Shown one piece after another: positions 36,680-45,691 of a stretch of 64,000 nt of DNA (positions are counted from its first letter, which is position 1; every line of letters starts with the position of its first letter). Origin of the DNA: Paracoccus ravus (lineage in GTDB: Bacteria > Pseudomonadota > Alphaproteobacteria > Rhodobacterales > Rhodobacteraceae); NCBI RefSeq assembly GCF_004522175.1, contig NZ_SDEB01000011.1:62001-126000 (forward strand), read 5' to 3'. The position numbers and the translations under genes were made by a program. A model generated the notes under the pieces. The model saw only the letters and a program-made list of their open reading frames with translations. It ran no database searches and was not told where the DNA came from.

Positions 36680-36730
36680 TTGCGAAAAAAAATCTTTGAA
36701 GTCCTATTGCAGCAATTTGCGATAAATCTC
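36680..36730 (+). promoter_or_regulatory. Recurrent flagellar intergenic element, copies 2a and 2b
   Basis: Two related sequences lie in the motA / 321-aa gene divergent gap: TTGCGAAAAAAAATCTTTGA from 36680 and TTTGCGATAAATCTC from 36716. The second ends 34 bases before the plus-strand start codon. Two copies might allow cooperative binding. Confidence 0.5.
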
Positions 36731-36764
36731 TATGATCGTTGCTTATTTACAAAAGGAGCGGCTG

Positions 36765-37730
36765 ATGTCGGCTGATGGGATTGTCCTTCTTCGCATTCCT
36801 CCCGATGCGCCGATCGATTGGCCATCCGACTGGCCGCGCAGGATCGGACTGATCGCGAAATTTGCCCGGCGAGAGCTCAGGACCCTGATGCCCTACCACG
36901 AAGGCGAGGATTTGAATCTTGCATTCGACCGCGCGCTCGAGGGGAAAGACCGGACCCAGGTCCATGTCGAGCCGCCCCATCCCGGCTGGCCCGAACTCGA
37001 CGGCGACATCCTGCGCTTTGATGGGGCATTTCATCGCGTCCATGAAGCTGTTCGCGGCAGCGAGGCATTGCTCGAACATGCCCATGATTTCGAGATGAAT
37101 TACGAATATGCCATGAGCGAGGGGTTGTCCGTGCGATTTCACGTCGACCGGCTCGCCCTGCACGAGGAAGCGCATGCGGCAGATAGTCCGATGCCGGACC
37201 CGCCTGCACCCGAAACGCGCCTCGCGGCGTCCCACCTGCCCCTTTCACTTGCATTGCGCGATGCCAGATTGGTTGCGGGGGTCCAAGCATCCTTGGGACC
37301 GGATCGCAGGATCGAACTGACCTTTCCCGGCGGCAGCGGGGAATGGGAGCCGGGGGTGGATCAGGTCTCTGTGCTGCCGGCGGGTGGGCTTGTCCTGAGC
37401 CTGCCGGGCGACCGCTCGGCGCCGGGCCGGATCCGTTTGCCCGAATCCGCAACCGATTTTCTTTTTGCCGATGCCGTGCGGGCCCCGCTGCGTGTGATCG
37501 CGACCGCGCAGAACATGACGATCGTCGCCCTGCCGCAGCAAGGCACGCCGACGCATCAGGACAGTTCGACTCCGCTTCGTTCCCGTCTGGGCAAGTGGTC
37601 CATTGCCGCGTTGGCTGTGGTCCTGCTGGCGGGGCTGATCGGGCTGATCATTCTAGAACCCTGGGCTTCCGAGCCTGATCCCGTCGCCGAGATGCGCCGC
37701 GAGCTTTTCGGCGCATCCCAGCCGCGCTAG
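36765..37730 (+). CDS. Uncharacterised flagellar-cluster protein with one C-terminal membrane helix
   Basis: The ATG at 36765 follows AAAAGGAG by 6 bases, a strong site; the product is 321 aa. Residues 1-275 are soluble, acidic and mixed alpha/beta, with no motif I recognise. Residues about 280-303 form one membrane helix (IAALAVVLLAGLIGLIILEP). The last 18 residues are polar and probably periplasmic. The gene stands alone between motA and motE and carries two copies of the flagellar element upstream. The bitopic topology recalls MotF of Rhodobacter sphaeroides, but I see no sequence basis for homology. A motor or placement role is inferred from position only. Confidence 0.75.
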   Translation: MSADGIVLLRIPPDAPIDWPSDWPRRIGLIAKFARRELRTLMPYHEGEDLNLAFDRALEGKDRTQVHVEPPHPGWPELDGDILRFDGAFHRVHEAVRGSEALLEHAHDFEMNYEYAMSEGLSVRFHVDRLALHEEAHAADSPMPDPPAPETRLAASHLPLSLALRDARLVAGVQASLGPDRRIELTFPGGSGEWEPGVDQVSVLPAGGLVLSLPGDRSAPGRIRLPESATDFLFADAVRAPLRVIATAQNMTIVALPQQGTPTHQDSSTPLRSRLGKWSIAALAVVLLAGLIGLIILEPWASEPDPVAEMRRELFGASQPR

Positions 37731-37731
37731 C

Positions 37732-37743
37732 GACCGAGCGGTC
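37732..37743. terminator. Small inverted repeat between convergent genes
   Basis: GACCGAGCGGTC fills the 12-base gap between the convergent 321-aa gene and motE and forms a weak hairpin (loop too tight for the full stem). It could act on both transcripts. Tentative. Confidence 0.3.
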
Positions 37744-38396
37744 TATCGTTGCGGATTGCCAAAGGGCACAACGATAGGCTTTTGATCGCCCGGCAGCTTC
37801 AACCGTTCATAGATGATTTTCGAAATGGTCTGTGCGCGGGTCTTGTCCATATTTGCAAGAATTGGCCCGGCGGCCTTTTCGTCCATTTCAGCAATCACCA
37901 GGGTCGCAACCTCCAGATCTATGTCGCCCATGATCAATCCCGCCTGAGATGGTTTCATCGCGCGATACATCTTGACCAGCTGTGTCACGTCTTGCTGATG
38001 GCCCGCCTGCGACCGTTCAAGCAGGGCATTCACCTCGTCACGCAGCGTGGTCAGGTCGGAGAGCTGGCGCTGAAGGTTTTCCTCGACCAAGGCGAGATCG
38101 GCGGCTCTTGCCTCGAGGGCGACGCGTTGCTTTTCCAGGGATCTGCGCTCTGCGGCAAGGTCCACCAGCAATTCCTCGGAGAGACCGGTATCCGCTTCCT
38201 TCCGCTGAGAGGAGGCCGGAGCGAGCAATGCTCTGTTTGCAGTCGGCCGGTCCTCGGACACGGTCTGGCTATCGGCAACGGCCGGGGCGGATGCCGGCTC
38301 GGATGCTCCCGAGGCCGCCTGGCTCGCCAGCGAACCGAATTTGAACAATGTCAGCGCGCAAATCGAGGCCAGCGCAAACCTGGAGATCCGCGACAT
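37743..38396 (-). CDS. motE: Flagellar motor protein MotE (MgtE-N-like)
   Basis: This 217-aa protein has an N-terminal export signal (residues 1-27), a Ser/Ala/Pro-rich stretch, a long coiled coil (about 75-135) and a C-terminal MgtE-N-like domain (MYRAMKPSQAGLIMGDIDLE, then MDKTRAQTISKII). This matches MotE, which in Sinorhizobium is a periplasmic chaperone for MotC. It is the last gene of the fliL-fliM-pflI-motE operon, overlapping the gene before it by one base. Confidence 0.85.
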   Translation of the reverse strand: MSRISRFALASICALTLFKFGSLASQAASGASEPASAPAVADSQTVSEDRPTANRALLAPASSQRKEADTGLSEELLVDLAAERRSLEKQRVALEARAADLALVEENLQRQLSDLTTLRDEVNALLERSQAGHQQDVTQLVKMYRAMKPSQAGLIMGDIDLEVATLVIAEMDEKAAGPILANMDKTRAQTISKIIYERLKLPGDQKPIVVPFGNPQR

Positions 38397-38686
38397 CAGC
38401 TTCGGTTTCCCCGCCGGGCAATGGCATAGAATTGCTGGGTCAGCGAAAGACGCTTGGGTTGGCGCGCCGAGGTCTCGAGTGCGGCGAGCGATTCCGTCCG
38501 CACCGCCTGCCGCAGCATGGCGACCGATTGCTGCGAGCGGTCAACAGCTTGCGAAAATTCCTTGAAAGCCGGTGCCGTGTCGCGAAGCGCGGCCATCAGC
38601 TTGTCGATTTTCCGCGACAGCCGCAAATTATGCGCCAGGACGGCCAGCAGGGCGAGGCCAAGGCAGATATCAATGATGTCGATCAT
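38396..38686 (-). CDS. PflI-like (DUF6468) small membrane protein
   Basis: From the ATG at 38686 (MIDIIDICLGLALLAVLAHN) the product is 96 aa: one N-terminal membrane helix, then a charged helical cytoplasmic tail (KIDKLMAALRDTAPAFKEFS). Size, topology and the fliL-fliM-x-motE position match the alphaproteobacterial family that includes PflI, which places the flagellum at the pole in Caulobacter. It overlaps the fliM stop by 1 base. A longer frame upstream lies inside fliM. Confidence 0.7.
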   Translation of the reverse strand: MIDIIDICLGLALLAVLAHNLRLSRKIDKLMAALRDTAPAFKEFSQAVDRSQQSVAMLRQAVRTESLAALETSARQPKRLSLTQQFYAIARRGNRS

Positions 38687-39666
38687 CACCGACCCTCTCC
38701 CCAGCCCTTTTGCAGCGGCTCCATCTGGTTTTGCGAATTGGGTGTCGCGACGCAATCTTCGCCCAGCCTTACCGCAATGCGATTGTTGTGATGTCCCGCG
38801 ACGGCATGAAAGATGCGTCGTCCCGAGCAAGTGATGGTAATCTCGTCGCCGATCCCGCGCCCAAGCTCCAGGACCGTTCCCGGCTGCCAGCTGAGAATAT
38901 CCGCGATCTGCATCGGCATCCGGTGCAGGACCGCCTGGATCTCGACATAGGACGAGGTCACGCGGCGGGTCAGGTCATCGCGCCATTGACCGTCGGACTC
39001 GCTTGGCTCTGCCAGAAACATGCGAGAAAGCTGTGACTTGATCGGGTGCAGGCTGTCCTTGGGCATGATGAAGGACATGTTGCCCTCGGCTTCGCCGATC
39101 TTGACGCGAATATGCGCGACGGCGCAAAGGGCCTGGAAGTTCTGGACCGTCGCAGCCTGTTGCGGCGTCTCGATATTCTCGGCCGTGAAGCCGATCTCGG
39201 CGAGCCGCCCGAACTCGGCGGAAATCTCATCCAAAACGACCTGCGAAAAACGCTTGGCAATGCGTCGCTCGATGCTCGAGGGCTGTCGGGCGGGGATGGA
39301 TTGCGGGCCGGGACCGGCACTGATCTGGCTGTCGAAAAGTGCGAAAAAGACTTTCGGCTCAAAACTCAGCACCGTTGTCGCCTGCCACGGCGCGATCTTT
39401 GTCAAACAGCACAGCGTGAACGGATCGAGCCGACCCAAGGCGAGCCCCCAGGGGATATATTCCATGCCCGCGAAGCTGACCTCGGAAATCGTGCCGAGTC
39501 GGCTCTTGAACGCAGAGGCGAGGGTCGTGGTCAGGCGCGCAAAGATGACCTCCAGCATCGGCAGCTTTTCGATGCCGGTCGAAGCGCGCGCGATGATTTC
39601 GGCTTCCACGTTGTGATCGCGCTCCGCCCGCGGCGAAAACGGTTCGGAATTGTCGATCTGTGTCAT
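38686..39666 (-). CDS. fliM: Flagellar switch protein FliM
   Basis: This 326-aa protein has the CheC-like middle domain and a C-terminal SpoA domain (about 245-310; MPMQIADILSWQPGTVLELG). It forms the C ring with FliG and FliN and sets rotation. The N-terminus (MTQIDNSEPFSPRAERDH) has no LSQxEIDALL-type segment, the usual CheY-P docking helix. It overlaps fliL by 4 bases. Confidence 0.9.
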   Translation of the reverse strand: MTQIDNSEPFSPRAERDHNVEAEIIARASTGIEKLPMLEVIFARLTTTLASAFKSRLGTISEVSFAGMEYIPWGLALGRLDPFTLCCLTKIAPWQATTVLSFEPKVFFALFDSQISAGPGPQSIPARQPSSIERRIAKRFSQVVLDEISAEFGRLAEIGFTAENIETPQQAATVQNFQALCAVAHIRVKIGEAEGNMSFIMPKDSLHPIKSQLSRMFLAEPSESDGQWRDDLTRRVTSSYVEIQAVLHRMPMQIADILSWQPGTVLELGRGIGDEITITCSGRRIFHAVAGHHNNRIAVRLGEDCVATPNSQNQMEPLQKGWGEGR

Positions 39667-40151
39667 TGGACGATGAAGTCGTGGATCAGCACTTTTTGCG
39701 CCGCGTCATTTCCGGCCGAGGCCCGTGCCCGGCGCAGCAGATCCGCGCGCAGTCGCGACATGCCCGAACTGCCGCGAATCTCGGCTTCCGTCAGGCCCGA
39801 AAGATATTCGATGAAGCCGTCTCGGATGCGATGCTGCGCCTGTTCCAGGCCCTTTTCTTGGGGGCCGAGCTGCGCGGGATCGTATTCGATGAGGGTATTG
39901 AGCACGAGATGTTTCGCGACGCTCTCGGAACCGGCGAGGTTGGATCGCAGCCGCACCGTGATCTGCCCGATCTCGAGCAACTGGATTTCGCTGCGGGAGG
40001 CCTCTGCTTGCGAGGATGACTGCGCCGTTCCGCCGCCCAGCAGAGGCGCGAGCAATCCCAGAACCCCCGCCACCGCCGCGACCGCGACAAGAGCAAGGAT
40101 CTGTGATCTGCGACGGCCTGTCCCAAGGGGAGCTTCCCCAGTTTCTGTCAT
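39663..40151 (-). CDS. fliL: Flagellar basal body-associated protein FliL
   Basis: This 162-aa protein has a cytoplasmic N-terminus, a membrane helix (about 17-37) and a stomatin-like periplasmic domain ending in the FliL signature HDFIVQ. FliL surrounds the stator and supports torque. It is the first gene of the fliL-fliM-pflI-motE operon. Confidence 0.9.
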   Translation of the reverse strand: MTETGEAPLGTGRRRSQILALVAVAAVAGVLGLLAPLLGGGTAQSSSQAEASRSEIQLLEIGQITVRLRSNLAGSESVAKHLVLNTLIEYDPAQLGPQEKGLEQAQHRIRDGFIEYLSGLTEAEIRGSSGMSRLRADLLRRARASAGNDAAQKVLIHDFIVQ

Positions 40152-40247
40152 CCTGTCTCTCTGATATTAGGCAACCAGCGCGTTTATTAGCGTCAGTAAA
40201 TACCACCATAGACACTTCCCATCCTCGGGCAAGATCGCTATAGCTGA

Positions 40248-40260
40248 TTTGTGAAAAATC
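40248..40260 (+). promoter_or_regulatory. Recurrent flagellar intergenic element, copy 3
   Basis: TTTGTGAAAAATC lies in the fliL/fliF divergent gap, about 73 bases before the fliF start. It differs from the others by T for C at the fifth base. Confidence 0.4.
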
Positions 40261-40333
40261 GTGAGTAGCGGCCGAAATCGAGGCAAGGACGAAATCACCC
40301 CCTCTCAAATAAAATGCGGAAGATCAGGGTAAC

Positions 40334-41932
40334 GTGAAGCAGTTCGTTGCGAATTTAGGCAGTCTCGGGACGCGGCGCATCGCCATGCTGGGCGGGACGG
40401 CAATCGGGGTCATCGCGGCCCTTTTTCTGGCGACGCTTTTTCTGTTCAAACCCGAATATCGGGCAGTCGCGACGGATCTGACGGCGGCAGATGCTGCGGC
40501 CATGGTCGCGACGCTCGAAAGCGCGGGCTTCAAGCCGGAAATCTCGCAGGACAATACGATCATCCGCCTGCCGGAAAGCGATCTCGCGCGCGGGCGCATG
40601 GCCCTGGCCGAGGCCGGCCTGCCCGCGGCGGGCAATATGGGCTGGGAAATCTTCGACAATTCCAGCAGCATCGGGATGAACAGCTTTCTTCAGCGCGTCA
40701 ACCGCTTGCGCGCGCTGGAGGGCGAACTCGCGCGTTCGATCCAGACCATGGATGGCGTCGAGGCGGCCCGCGTTCATCTGGTCCTGCCCGAGCGAGAGAC
40801 GTTTTCCCAGCATCGTCCGCTGGCGAGCGCCTCGGTCATGCTGCGGCCACGCCGTGGCGCGCAACTGCACCTGCGCCAGGCTGTCGCGATCCGTAATCTC
40901 GTCTCGTCAGCCGTTCCCGAACTCGCCGCTGAAAATGTCGTCGTGCTGTCTTCGACCGGCGAGACGATCCTGGGCGATGAAAGCGATGCCCGTCAGGCCA
41001 GTCTGGTCAGCCTGCGCGCCGATTGGGAACAACGGATTGCGAAAAACGTTGCGAATATCTTGTCGGCCCATGTGGGGCCCGGCAATATCCGTGTCGAGGT
41101 CGCGGCGGAAATCAACGATGAGCGCGCAACGATCATCGAAGAGCGCTTTGATCCCGAACAGCAGGTCGCCCGCAGCATCTCTGCCCTGGAAGAGCGCCGT
41201 CAAGGCAAGGACAGCGAAACCAATGGGGTCGATGTTGCGAATAATCTCCCTGGCGTGGATGCCGATGCTGCGGGTACGCCCTCTCGCGAGGAGTCGCAAT
41301 CCAAGGTTCTGGATGAAACCCAGTTCGAAATCGGCAGCACCCGGTCCGAGCGCACGGTTGAGCCGGGCGGCATCAAACGCCTTACCGTGGCGGTCCTGGT
41401 CAATGGTCGCAGCGTAGACGGCAGCTATGTCGAACGCAGCGCCGAAGAGTTGGAGCGGATCTCGCGTCTGGTGCGGTCGGCGGCGGGCATCGATGATGCG
41501 CGGGGCGATATCGTCACCGTCGATTCCCTGCAATTTGCCGAAGATGCTGATCTGCTATCGGGCGACACCGATCGCCCCGGCCTGCTCCAGACCTATGGCG
41601 GCACCATTTTGCGTGGGGTTTTCCTGCTGGCAGCGCTGGCGCTGATCCTGTTCCTTGGGCTGCGGCCCCTGCTGCGCGCGCGGGACCGGGGACAGCTGGA
41701 CGAAACGGCCGCATTGCCGCGCGAAGCGGTGCTGGAGCTTGAGGGTGGCGGCAGCCCGGCCCTGGAAGCCGCCGCCACGCCCAAGACGATGATCGAAAAC
41801 TCCCATGTTGTGCTGGCCCCCGTCTCGGGGCTGATCGAGCGGCAAAGCATCATGCAGCTGTCACAGGCGGTTGCGGAAAACCGTGAAGAAAGCCTGCGCA
41901 TCATTCGCGGCTGGATCCGTCAGAAGGGTTGA
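40334..41932 (+). CDS. fliF: MS-ring protein FliF
   Basis: This 532-aa protein starts at GTG (40334) after AGGG. It has helices at about 16-36 and 418-437, the periplasmic ring-building motifs between them (for example MDGVEAARVHLVLPERETFS), and a C-terminal FliG-binding tail (SQAVAENREESLRIIRGWI). FliF is the first assembled part of the basal body. It heads the operon fliF-fliH-fliN-fliP-fliG. Confidence 0.95.
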   Translation: MKQFVANLGSLGTRRIAMLGGTAIGVIAALFLATLFLFKPEYRAVATDLTAADAAAMVATLESAGFKPEISQDNTIIRLPESDLARGRMALAEAGLPAAGNMGWEIFDNSSSIGMNSFLQRVNRLRALEGELARSIQTMDGVEAARVHLVLPERETFSQHRPLASASVMLRPRRGAQLHLRQAVAIRNLVSSAVPELAAENVVVLSSTGETILGDESDARQASLVSLRADWEQRIAKNVANILSAHVGPGNIRVEVAAEINDERATIIEERFDPEQQVARSISALEERRQGKDSETNGVDVANNLPGVDADAAGTPSREESQSKVLDETQFEIGSTRSERTVEPGGIKRLTVAVLVNGRSVDGSYVERSAEELERISRLVRSAAGIDDARGDIVTVDSLQFAEDADLLSGDTDRPGLLQTYGGTILRGVFLLAALALILFLGLRPLLRARDRGQLDETAALPREAVLELEGGGSPALEAAATPKTMIENSHVVLAPVSGLIERQSIMQLSQAVAENREESLRIIRGWIRQKG

Positions 41933-41937
41933 CCCGA

Positions 41938-42606
41938 ATGCTTCATGCCGCCCTGTTCAGTCGCGATTTCGAAGCCGAGCTGGCCCGAGAGACCGAGGTC
42001 GAGCTGGCGGCCACGGAGGCGCTCGTCTCGCGCGACGAAGTGAACGAACTTCTGGCCCAGGCCCGTGCCGAAGCCTATGAGGCCGGCCTCATGGCTGGCC
42101 GTGCCCAGGGCATTGCCGAGACCGAGGACAGCATCGCCAAGGCGCGCAACCTGGCGTTGACGGCTCTCGATGCGCGGCTGGCCGCGATGAGCGAACATCT
42201 GGACGAGCATCAATCCGCGCTGGAACGGGATCTCGAAATCTTTGCCCTTTCGATTTGCGAAAAAGCACTTCCCGAACTGGTGGAGCATTACGGAAAGGCG
42301 CGGATGGCGTCCGAAATCGCCGCGATCCTGCGTCGGGCGCAGGGCAGCCAATGGCTTGAGATCCGCGTCTCGCCCAAGCTTCGCGACGAGATCGAAAGGG
42401 ACCTGCAGGCGATGGCCGCATTCGGAAGCGGGACGACCTCGATCCGTGTCATGGCGGATCCTTCCTGTGCGCCTGACTGCATTCGTGCCACCTGGCGCAA
42501 TGGACGATCCGATTATTCCAGTTCGCGCCTCAGCCAGAGGATCCTGGCCGAATTGAGGCGAGAGTTTATGAAACCCGAGCAGCAAGGGATTGCCCCTGAT
42601 GAGTGA
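41938..42606 (+). CDS. fliH: FliH-like flagellar export stator protein
   Basis: From the ATG at 41938 (TTG at 41929 is an alternative; AGAAGGG lies at 41922-41928) the product is 222 aa. It has a long acidic coiled coil with GxxxG-like spacing (AEAYEAGLMAGRAQG) and a C-terminal domain like FliH. FliH dimers link FliI to FliN and inhibit the ATPase until docking. It overlaps fliN by 8 bases. Confidence 0.8.
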   Translation: MLHAALFSRDFEAELARETEVELAATEALVSRDEVNELLAQARAEAYEAGLMAGRAQGIAETEDSIAKARNLALTALDARLAAMSEHLDEHQSALERDLEIFALSICEKALPELVEHYGKARMASEIAAILRRAQGSQWLEIRVSPKLRDEIERDLQAMAAFGSGTTSIRVMADPSCAPDCIRATWRNGRSDYSSSRLSQRILAELRREFMKPEQQGIAPDE

Positions 42607-42964
42607 GAACAGCACGGCAGAGCTTGGCCAGACCGCCGAGGACAGCAAGGCCAATTCCCGCATGATCGAAATGATGCTCAAGGCGTTGAACGAGGACGCG
42701 CCTTCGAGCGAAAGCGTGAATGCCATGCTGAATGTGAAGATGGATGTCGAGATCGTCATCGGCCGCGCCAGTCTGCCACTGTCCTATCTCGTCTCTCTTT
42801 CAAGGGGGGCCGTGATCGAACTGGACCGCCGGATCGGGGACATGGTGGATGTGGTGGTGAATGGACGGGTCGTTGCGCATGGCGTGCTGGTCGCGGCCGG
42901 CGAAGGCGGCATTGGCGTCAAGCTGAACGATATCGTCAAAGAAGTCGTGACTTCGGCGGGTTGA
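42599..42964 (+). CDS. fliN: Flagellar switch protein FliN
   Basis: Starting at ATG 42599, the 121-aa product has a short N-terminal helix and the SpoA domain (NVKMDVEIVIGRASLPLSYL, then GVKLNDIVKEV). FliN forms the base of the C ring and the FliH docking site. Confidence 0.93.
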   Translation: MSENSTAELGQTAEDSKANSRMIEMMLKALNEDAPSSESVNAMLNVKMDVEIVIGRASLPLSYLVSLSRGAVIELDRRIGDMVDVVVNGRVVAHGVLVAAGEGGIGVKLNDIVKEVVTSAG

Positions 42965-42966
42965 CG

Positions 42967-43815
42967 ATGCATCGCGCGCATCTTGCCGCGGCCACGGCGC
43001 TCTTATGCCTCATTGCGACCGCAGCCGACGCGCAGGACGCGGTGTCGGAACTGGGCTCTGCACTCGAGGGTTTCTCGCGCAGCCTGCAGGAAGAGGGCGG
43101 CGAGAGCAGCGCGCTTTCCGGACGGATCATCCAGCTTGTCGGTCTGCTCTCGCTGCTGTCGGTGGCACCCGGGCTGATGATCATGGTGACCTCGTTCACG
43201 CGTTTCGTCATCGTCTTTTCGATGCTGCGCTCGGCGCTGGGTCTGGGCCAGACGCCGCCAAACATGGTCATCACCTCGCTGGCCATGTTCATGACCTTTT
43301 TCGTCATGCAGCCGGTCTTCGAGGATTCCTGGGAAAGCGGCATCGCCCCTCTGACCCAAGGGTCGATCACCGAAGCCCAGGCGCTTTCGCGCATCGCGGA
43401 ACCGTTTCATCGCTTCATGGCGAAGAATGTCCGGGACGAGGATCTGGCCCTCTTCGCGCGTCTTGCTCAGGCGGATGAAGAGGCGCGCGCAACCCTTCCG
43501 CCCCCCCGCGCTGCGCTGGAGGCAGGCACGGCGGAGGTCGCGCTCCCGGCGGATCAGCGGGCTGAAATTCCCTGGTCGACGCTGGTTCCCGCTTTCATGA
43601 TTTCTGAACTGCGCCGGGCCTTCCTGATCGGATTCCTGATCTATATTCCCTTTGTCGCCATCGACCTGATCGTCTCGGCCATCTTGATGGCGGCGGGCAT
43701 GATGATGCTGTCTCCGGTGATGATCTCGCTGCCCTTCAAGGTCATTTTCTTCGTACTGATCGACGGCTGGTACATGTTGGCCGGGTCGTTGATGCAATCT
43801 TACGCGGGCATGTGA
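42967..43815 (+). CDS. fliP: Flagellar export gate protein FliP
   Basis: The ATG at 42967 gives 282 aa: a cleavable signal peptide, then helices with the FliP motifs SFTRFVIVFSMLRSALG, PPNMVITSLAMFMTFFVMQP and MMMLSPVMISLPFKVIFFVL. FliP is the main ring of the export gate. It follows fliN by 2 bases. Confidence 0.95.
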   Translation: MHRAHLAAATALLCLIATAADAQDAVSELGSALEGFSRSLQEEGGESSALSGRIIQLVGLLSLLSVAPGLMIMVTSFTRFVIVFSMLRSALGLGQTPPNMVITSLAMFMTFFVMQPVFEDSWESGIAPLTQGSITEAQALSRIAEPFHRFMAKNVRDEDLALFARLAQADEEARATLPPPRAALEAGTAEVALPADQRAEIPWSTLVPAFMISELRRAFLIGFLIYIPFVAIDLIVSAILMAAGMMMLSPVMISLPFKVIFFVLIDGWYMLAGSLMQSYAGM

Positions 43816-43840
43816 ACCCGCCTTTCATTTTGGACATGTG

Positions 43841-44848
43841 ATGGACACGACGCCGGATATCCTCAGGCTCAAGGGCATTGAAAAAGCAGCCGTCCTGTTT
43901 CTGTGCCTGCAGGAAGAGCAGGGCTCATCGCTGATGGCGGAACTCGATGACGAGGACATCCACGCTCTGACCAGCACCATGTCCACGCTGGGCACGATTC
44001 CCGCCGCCGCGGTCGAGCAGGTGATCCAGGAATTCACTGCCGCGGTCCAGAGCGGCGGCATCATCGGCTCGGTCGATGCGGCGCAGCGTATCCTGACCGG
44101 GCTGCTGACCGATTCGGCGGTCTCGGACGGATTGGCGGGGGACGATCAGCCGCAAAGGAACGCGCAGGTCTGGGACAGTTTCTCGTCGCTGAACGATCAG
44201 GTCATCGCCAATCATCTGCGCGGCGAGATGGACCAGACCGTTGCCGCCATTCTGACCCATGTGAGGCCACAGGTCGCGGCCCGCACCCTGCCCCATTTCG
44301 GGCAGGAGCGGATGGTCGCGATCACCCGGCGCATGATCAGCATCGAACCCCTGCCGCGCGAGATGCTGCGCGACATCGAGGAGTGGATTTCAAGCGAGCT
44401 TCTGAGTTCGGCGGTCAAATCCGCCGGTTCCGATACGCATCAGCGCATGGCAGATGTCTTCAACAAGATGGATCAATCCGTTTTCGAGGATCTGTCGCGG
44501 GAATTGGAAGCCTGCGTCCCGCAGGCCTTTCAACAGATCAAGCAGAAGATGTTCGTCTTTGACGACCTTGCGCGCTTCAGCGACGCCAGCCTGCAGCGCA
44601 TTTCCCGCAGCTGCGAGGGGAACACGCTGGCGCTGGCTTTGCGCGGTGCGAAAAAGCATGTGAGGGATGCGTTCCTGAATGTCACGACCCAGCGGGCGCG
44701 CGAAATTCTTCAGGGCGAGATCGAGGCCATGGGTCCGGTCCGGGCACGCGATGCCCGCGATGCGCAGGCCCAGATCATCGACATCACGCTGGAATTGCTG
44801 CGGCTGGAACTGATCCACCAACCTTCGGACGAAGACGAGATGATCTGA
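43841..44848 (+). CDS. fliG: Flagellar switch protein FliG
   Basis: This 335-aa protein has the N, M and C domains of FliG. The middle domain shows an EHPQ-equivalent region (HLRGEMDQTVAAILTHVRPQ), and the C-terminal helix carries the torque-related charges (FVFDDLARFSDASLQRI). An alternative GTG lies 3 bases upstream. It ends the fliF operon and faces the DUF1217 gene. Confidence 0.92.
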   Translation: MDTTPDILRLKGIEKAAVLFLCLQEEQGSSLMAELDDEDIHALTSTMSTLGTIPAAAVEQVIQEFTAAVQSGGIIGSVDAAQRILTGLLTDSAVSDGLAGDDQPQRNAQVWDSFSSLNDQVIANHLRGEMDQTVAAILTHVRPQVAARTLPHFGQERMVAITRRMISIEPLPREMLRDIEEWISSELLSSAVKSAGSDTHQRMADVFNKMDQSVFEDLSRELEACVPQAFQQIKQKMFVFDDLARFSDASLQRISRSCEGNTLALALRGAKKHVRDAFLNVTTQRAREILQGEIEAMGPVRARDARDAQAQIIDITLELLRLELIHQPSDEDEMI

Positions 44849-44855
44849 GGCGGTC

Positions 44856-44874
44856 AGGGCATAATCGCCGCCCT
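44856..44874. terminator. Possible hairpin between convergent fliG and DUF1217 genes
   Basis: AGGGC and GCCCT arms, 9 bases apart, lie in the 30-base gap between the two convergent stop codons. They could form a modest bidirectional hairpin. No T-run is present. Confidence 0.3.
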
Positions 44875-44878
44875 GCCC

Positions 44879-45691
44879 TTAGCGATAGCCCTTGAAGCTT
44901 GAAATGCTGGTCACATCCAAAGTGATCGGTGCCCAGGTCCCAGAACTCGTGGCCGAGGAAAACAGCGTCAGGATGCTGACCGGGGCCTGGCTGGCCTCGT
45001 TCGCGCCCTGGATCGCGGCATAGCGACGCAAAAGCTGCTGGACCTTTTCCGGGTCTTGCAGATCCGCGATGTCCATCTTTTTTTCGAACATCTTCTTCTG
45101 GGCGTCGATATCCCCCGAAAGCACGGATTCCGGCAGGCCCAAAGCGATGCGCAGAACGGTGGTGGCATTCTTGTCGGCGAGCACCTTGTACCAGCCGGTC
45201 AGGTCGGACGCGTTTTGCAGGAAATCAAGGCCGATCCCCGTCGATGCGTTCACGTCGCTTTGCTGGTCGACGAGGGATTGGCCGACATAGCGCTGAACCA
45301 TGTCCTCGATCCATGTCGGGTCGGTGAAATTTTCGGCATTCGCCGTGCCATCCGTGGCAAAGCCCATTGCCGCGTTCAGATCCTCGTAATCCGCATTGGT
45401 GAGCCGTTTCACCAGCGATTTCTCGTCCTCGGGATCCGAGGTCAGGATTTTGCGGACCATCGCCTTGGCATAGATCTGATTTTCCATGCCGAATGATTTC
45501 ATGACGAAGCTGAAGACCTCGTGATCCTTGATCAACGCATCGACAGAATCGATCGTCCCGATGCGGTCGCGAAAGGCCGCGATCTCGCGCTTGGCGACGG
45601 CATCCGACCGCACGCTGTCCTCAAACACCGCCCTTTCGCGCTGGATGAGCGACAGCGCCATGAGCGGTGACATTCCGGCGGTCGAGATCAT
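44879..45691 (-). CDS. DUF1217 flagellar-cluster protein
   Basis: This 270-aa protein matches the DUF1217 family by size, helical content and the block NQIYAKAMVRKILTSDPEDE followed by a repeat-like ADYEDLNAAMGFATDG. Members occur in alphaproteobacterial flagellar clusters, and their function is not established. No signal peptide is visible. It overlaps flbT by 4 bases, so it belongs to the flagellin-control operon. Confidence 0.75.
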   Translation of the reverse strand: MISTAGMSPLMALSLIQRERAVFEDSVRSDAVAKREIAAFRDRIGTIDSVDALIKDHEVFSFVMKSFGMENQIYAKAMVRKILTSDPEDEKSLVKRLTNADYEDLNAAMGFATDGTANAENFTDPTWIEDMVQRYVGQSLVDQQSDVNASTGIGLDFLQNASDLTGWYKVLADKNATTVLRIALGLPESVLSGDIDAQKKMFEKKMDIADLQDPEKVQQLLRRYAAIQGANEASQAPVSILTLFSSATSSGTWAPITLDVTSISSFKGYR

